30,022 nt of DNA. It comes from a virus. Location of the stretch: IMG/VR virus record IMGVR_UViG_3300032236_000229, positions 1 to 30,022 of that record. One strand, written 5' to 3'. The first letter of the stretch is position 1; each line of letters starts with the position of its first letter. The notes under the pieces were generated by a model. It saw only the letters and a list, made by a program, of their open reading frames with translations, was not told the origin of the DNA and did no database searches. Shown piece by piece: positions 28,940 to 30,022 of the stretch. Both the position numbers and the translations under genes were made by a program.

Positions 28940-29411
28940 GATTAGCAAATTCCTTATGATATTTATATCTCATTGTATCTGATACAAATTTTGCTACATT
29001 TTTATCAAAATATTGGCCAAAATATTTTCTTTTTCCATCAACCCAAAGTCTTACTTCCCATTTTTTTCTATCTTCTCTCCATCTAACATTTTTAATACCT
29101 GATTTATTATCAGTTCTTAATTTAATATTGTATTTATTTTGAGAAGAATTACATTCTCTAAGATTTTCAATCTTATTATTTAATGGATTGCCGTCTATAT
29201 GGTCAATTTCATTTGGAAGATAACCATTAAACATTAAAAAGATTATTCTATGTGCAAAATATCTAACGCCATCTATTCGCACACATATTCTTTTTTGAAC
29301 TTGTGTGCAAACTATTGCGCCTATTTTTGTATTTTTTGATTTTTTAATTTTCCAATATAAATTACCATCTTTATAATCAAAAAGTTCATGTAAATAATTT
29401 TGAGTAATCAT
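28932..29411 (-). CDS. HNH homing endonuclease with AP2-like C-terminus
   Basis: 159 aa. YKDGNLYWKIKKSKNTKIGA and FAHRIIFLMFNGYLPNEIDH, then IDGNPLNNKIENLRECNSSQ, form the HNH_3 core (HR, DH, N-rich helix). NIKLRTDNKSGIKNVRWRED and KWEVRLWVDGKRKYFGQYF match the AP2/NUMOD DNA-binding part. It sits between tail genes with tight overlaps on both sides. The coding sequence is clearly more A/T-rich than its neighbours, suggesting recent insertion. Confidence 0.88.
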   Translation of the reverse strand: MITQNYLHELFDYKDGNLYWKIKKSKNTKIGAIVCTQVQKRICVRIDGVRYFAHRIIFLMFNGYLPNEIDHIDGNPLNNKIENLRECNSSQNKYNIKLRTDNKSGIKNVRWREDRKKWEVRLWVDGKRKYFGQYFDKNVAKFVSDTMRYKYHKEFANHG

Positions 29412-29923
29412 CAGTTGTCTGCTCCCTCTCCTTTTAGATTAGCAGATACTATAACACATTTTACAGCATCGGTGACCACTACTTCATAAACTCTATCTCT
29501 AGCCCAACCCAATCTGCGCCAAATAGCACGATTCTTGTATTTACCCTGTTGACCAATAGAAGTCCAATGCTCATTAGACCATGTTGAACCACCGTCATTT
29601 GACCAACGTAACATAGCTTGAGGATTAGCACCAACAGTCGCTAAATTGGCAACACCTGCTCTTGCTAAACCTGCTACGCCTACACCAGCTACACCATTTG
29701 TAGGGCTTGTAGAGCCTGTAACATTGCCTTCTAAACCTACGCCTGGTTGAAATTGAAGCTGTAATTCAGAGAAATATTGTCTTTGGAAGTCACTAACAAT
29801 ATGAGGACATCTGCGAACTCTGCGAATTTCATTACCATTATCTGTGTAATTTTGTGGGTCTAATTGGTAAATAATGCCGTTGGCATAATCTCCAACCAAA
29901 ATCATGTTTTGGAAGTTAGCCAT
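29411..29923 (-). CDS. P22 gp10-like tail accessory protein, C-terminal part (interrupted gene)
   Basis: 170 aa from the first ATG after an in-frame stop. No ribosome site precedes this ATG. The ILVGDYANGIIYQLDPQNYT, RRVRRCPHIVSDFQRQYFSE and MLRWSNDGGSTWSNEHWTSI segments, and the RAIWRRLGWARDRVYEVVVT end, are those of the phage stabilisation protein gp10, which plugs the portal. The same frame continues upstream to the right edge, broken only by one TAA. The gene is therefore longer than this ORF. Its C-terminus is complete and overlaps the HNH start. Confidence 0.85.
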   Translation of the reverse strand: MANFQNMILVGDYANGIIYQLDPQNYTDNGNEIRRVRRCPHIVSDFQRQYFSELQLQFQPGVGLEGNVTGSTSPTNGVAGVGVAGLARAGVANLATVGANPQAMLRWSNDGGSTWSNEHWTSIGQQGKYKNRAIWRRLGWARDRVYEVVVTDAVKCVIVSANLKGEGADN

Positions 29924-30022
29924 GCAATTACCACGATGCCGATGGAAAACGTTTTGACTATCTACGGCTAACCATTAATGCCACATTCCTGTGGAAAAGT
30001 CATAAACCCATGTTAAATCTAA
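29924..30022 (-). pseudogene. Upstream in-frame part of the gp10-like gene with a nonsense codon
   Basis: In frame with the 170-aa part, this 33-codon stretch reads LDLTWVYDFSTGMWH, then TAA (29977-29975), then WLAVDSQNVFHRHRGNC before the ATG. TWVYD.STG.WH and RHR.NC are motifs that gp10-family proteins carry just before LVGDY. One substitution (GAA to TAA) would explain the stop. It may be a sequencing error, a true mutation or readthrough. The gene's 5' part is outside the window. Confidence 0.7.

Noticed and set aside
29975-29977. Genome-wide stop-codon reassignment (TAA as sense)
   Set aside because: Many intact genes here end in TAA at sensible places, often coupled to the next start, so only this one codon is unusual.

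Overview
The window is about 30 kb of an AT-rich, tailed double-stranded DNA phage with a P22-like (podovirus-type) virion plan. The evidence is a P22-type coat protein (5259-6479), a P22-type portal (7928-10072), TerL and a small-terminase candidate (10075-11623), a scaffold-like protein (6504-7406), a tail-accessory protein of the P22 gp10 type (29411-30022), a gp7-like DNA-transfer protein (27461-28240) and no contractile or long-tail genes. The GH108 endolysin and the P22-like tail point to a Gram-negative, probably proteobacterial, host. I cannot name the host from sequence alone. No integrase, lysogeny repressor or CRISPR array is visible.

Layout. Positions 1-12838 are a leftward (minus) late block. 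In transcription order it holds a small unknown, a GroES-like co-chaperonin, two small unknowns, TerS, TerL, portal, a GNAT protein, scaffold, coat, several small beta-rich virion proteins and fibre proteins, and an adhesin-like gene that runs off the left edge. Positions 12909-16924 are a mixed replication and nuclease block. It holds a leftward operon (DUF1376 replication protein with iteron-like repeats inside it, small coupled genes, Ref-like HNH nuclease, tRNA-Asn, free-standing HNH), a two-gene rightward island (DEDD exonuclease with zinc ribbon, SprT-like metalloprotease) and a leftward VRR-NUC nuclease plus zinc-ribbon pair. Positions 16925-17119 are a divergent control region with back-to-back promoters.

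Positions 17120-21537 are rightward early genes: an ERF annealing protein, an SSB-tail-bearing small protein, a winged-helix protein, an NrdR-type zinc ribbon, a PD-(D/E)XK exonuclease, then a second transcription unit of very small, often membrane-bound, stop-start-coupled genes. Positions 21534-30022 are again leftward. In transcription order this block holds the gp10-like tail protein, an HNH endonuclease, a 78-aa virion-type protein, a cupin-like protein, the gp7-like, 508-aa and M15-peptidase-bearing 778-aa injection-type proteins, a tail fibre with a collar domain, and a lysis cassette (coiled-coil/TM protein, holin, GH108 endolysin).

Both edges cut leftward structural genes. In P22 the gp10 region follows the coat region, so the two edges are probably joined on a circularly permuted genome by unseen tail-region DNA. 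The ERF, SSB-like, exonuclease and Ref proteins form a recombination set. The DUF1376 protein with internal repeats is the likely initiator and origin. Gene-free stretches are all below 200 bases, and most hold a promoter, a terminator or a stem-loop. Several transcription units show the same arrangement: a sigma70-like promoter, a short stem-loop at the predicted 5' end, then the ribosome binding site.
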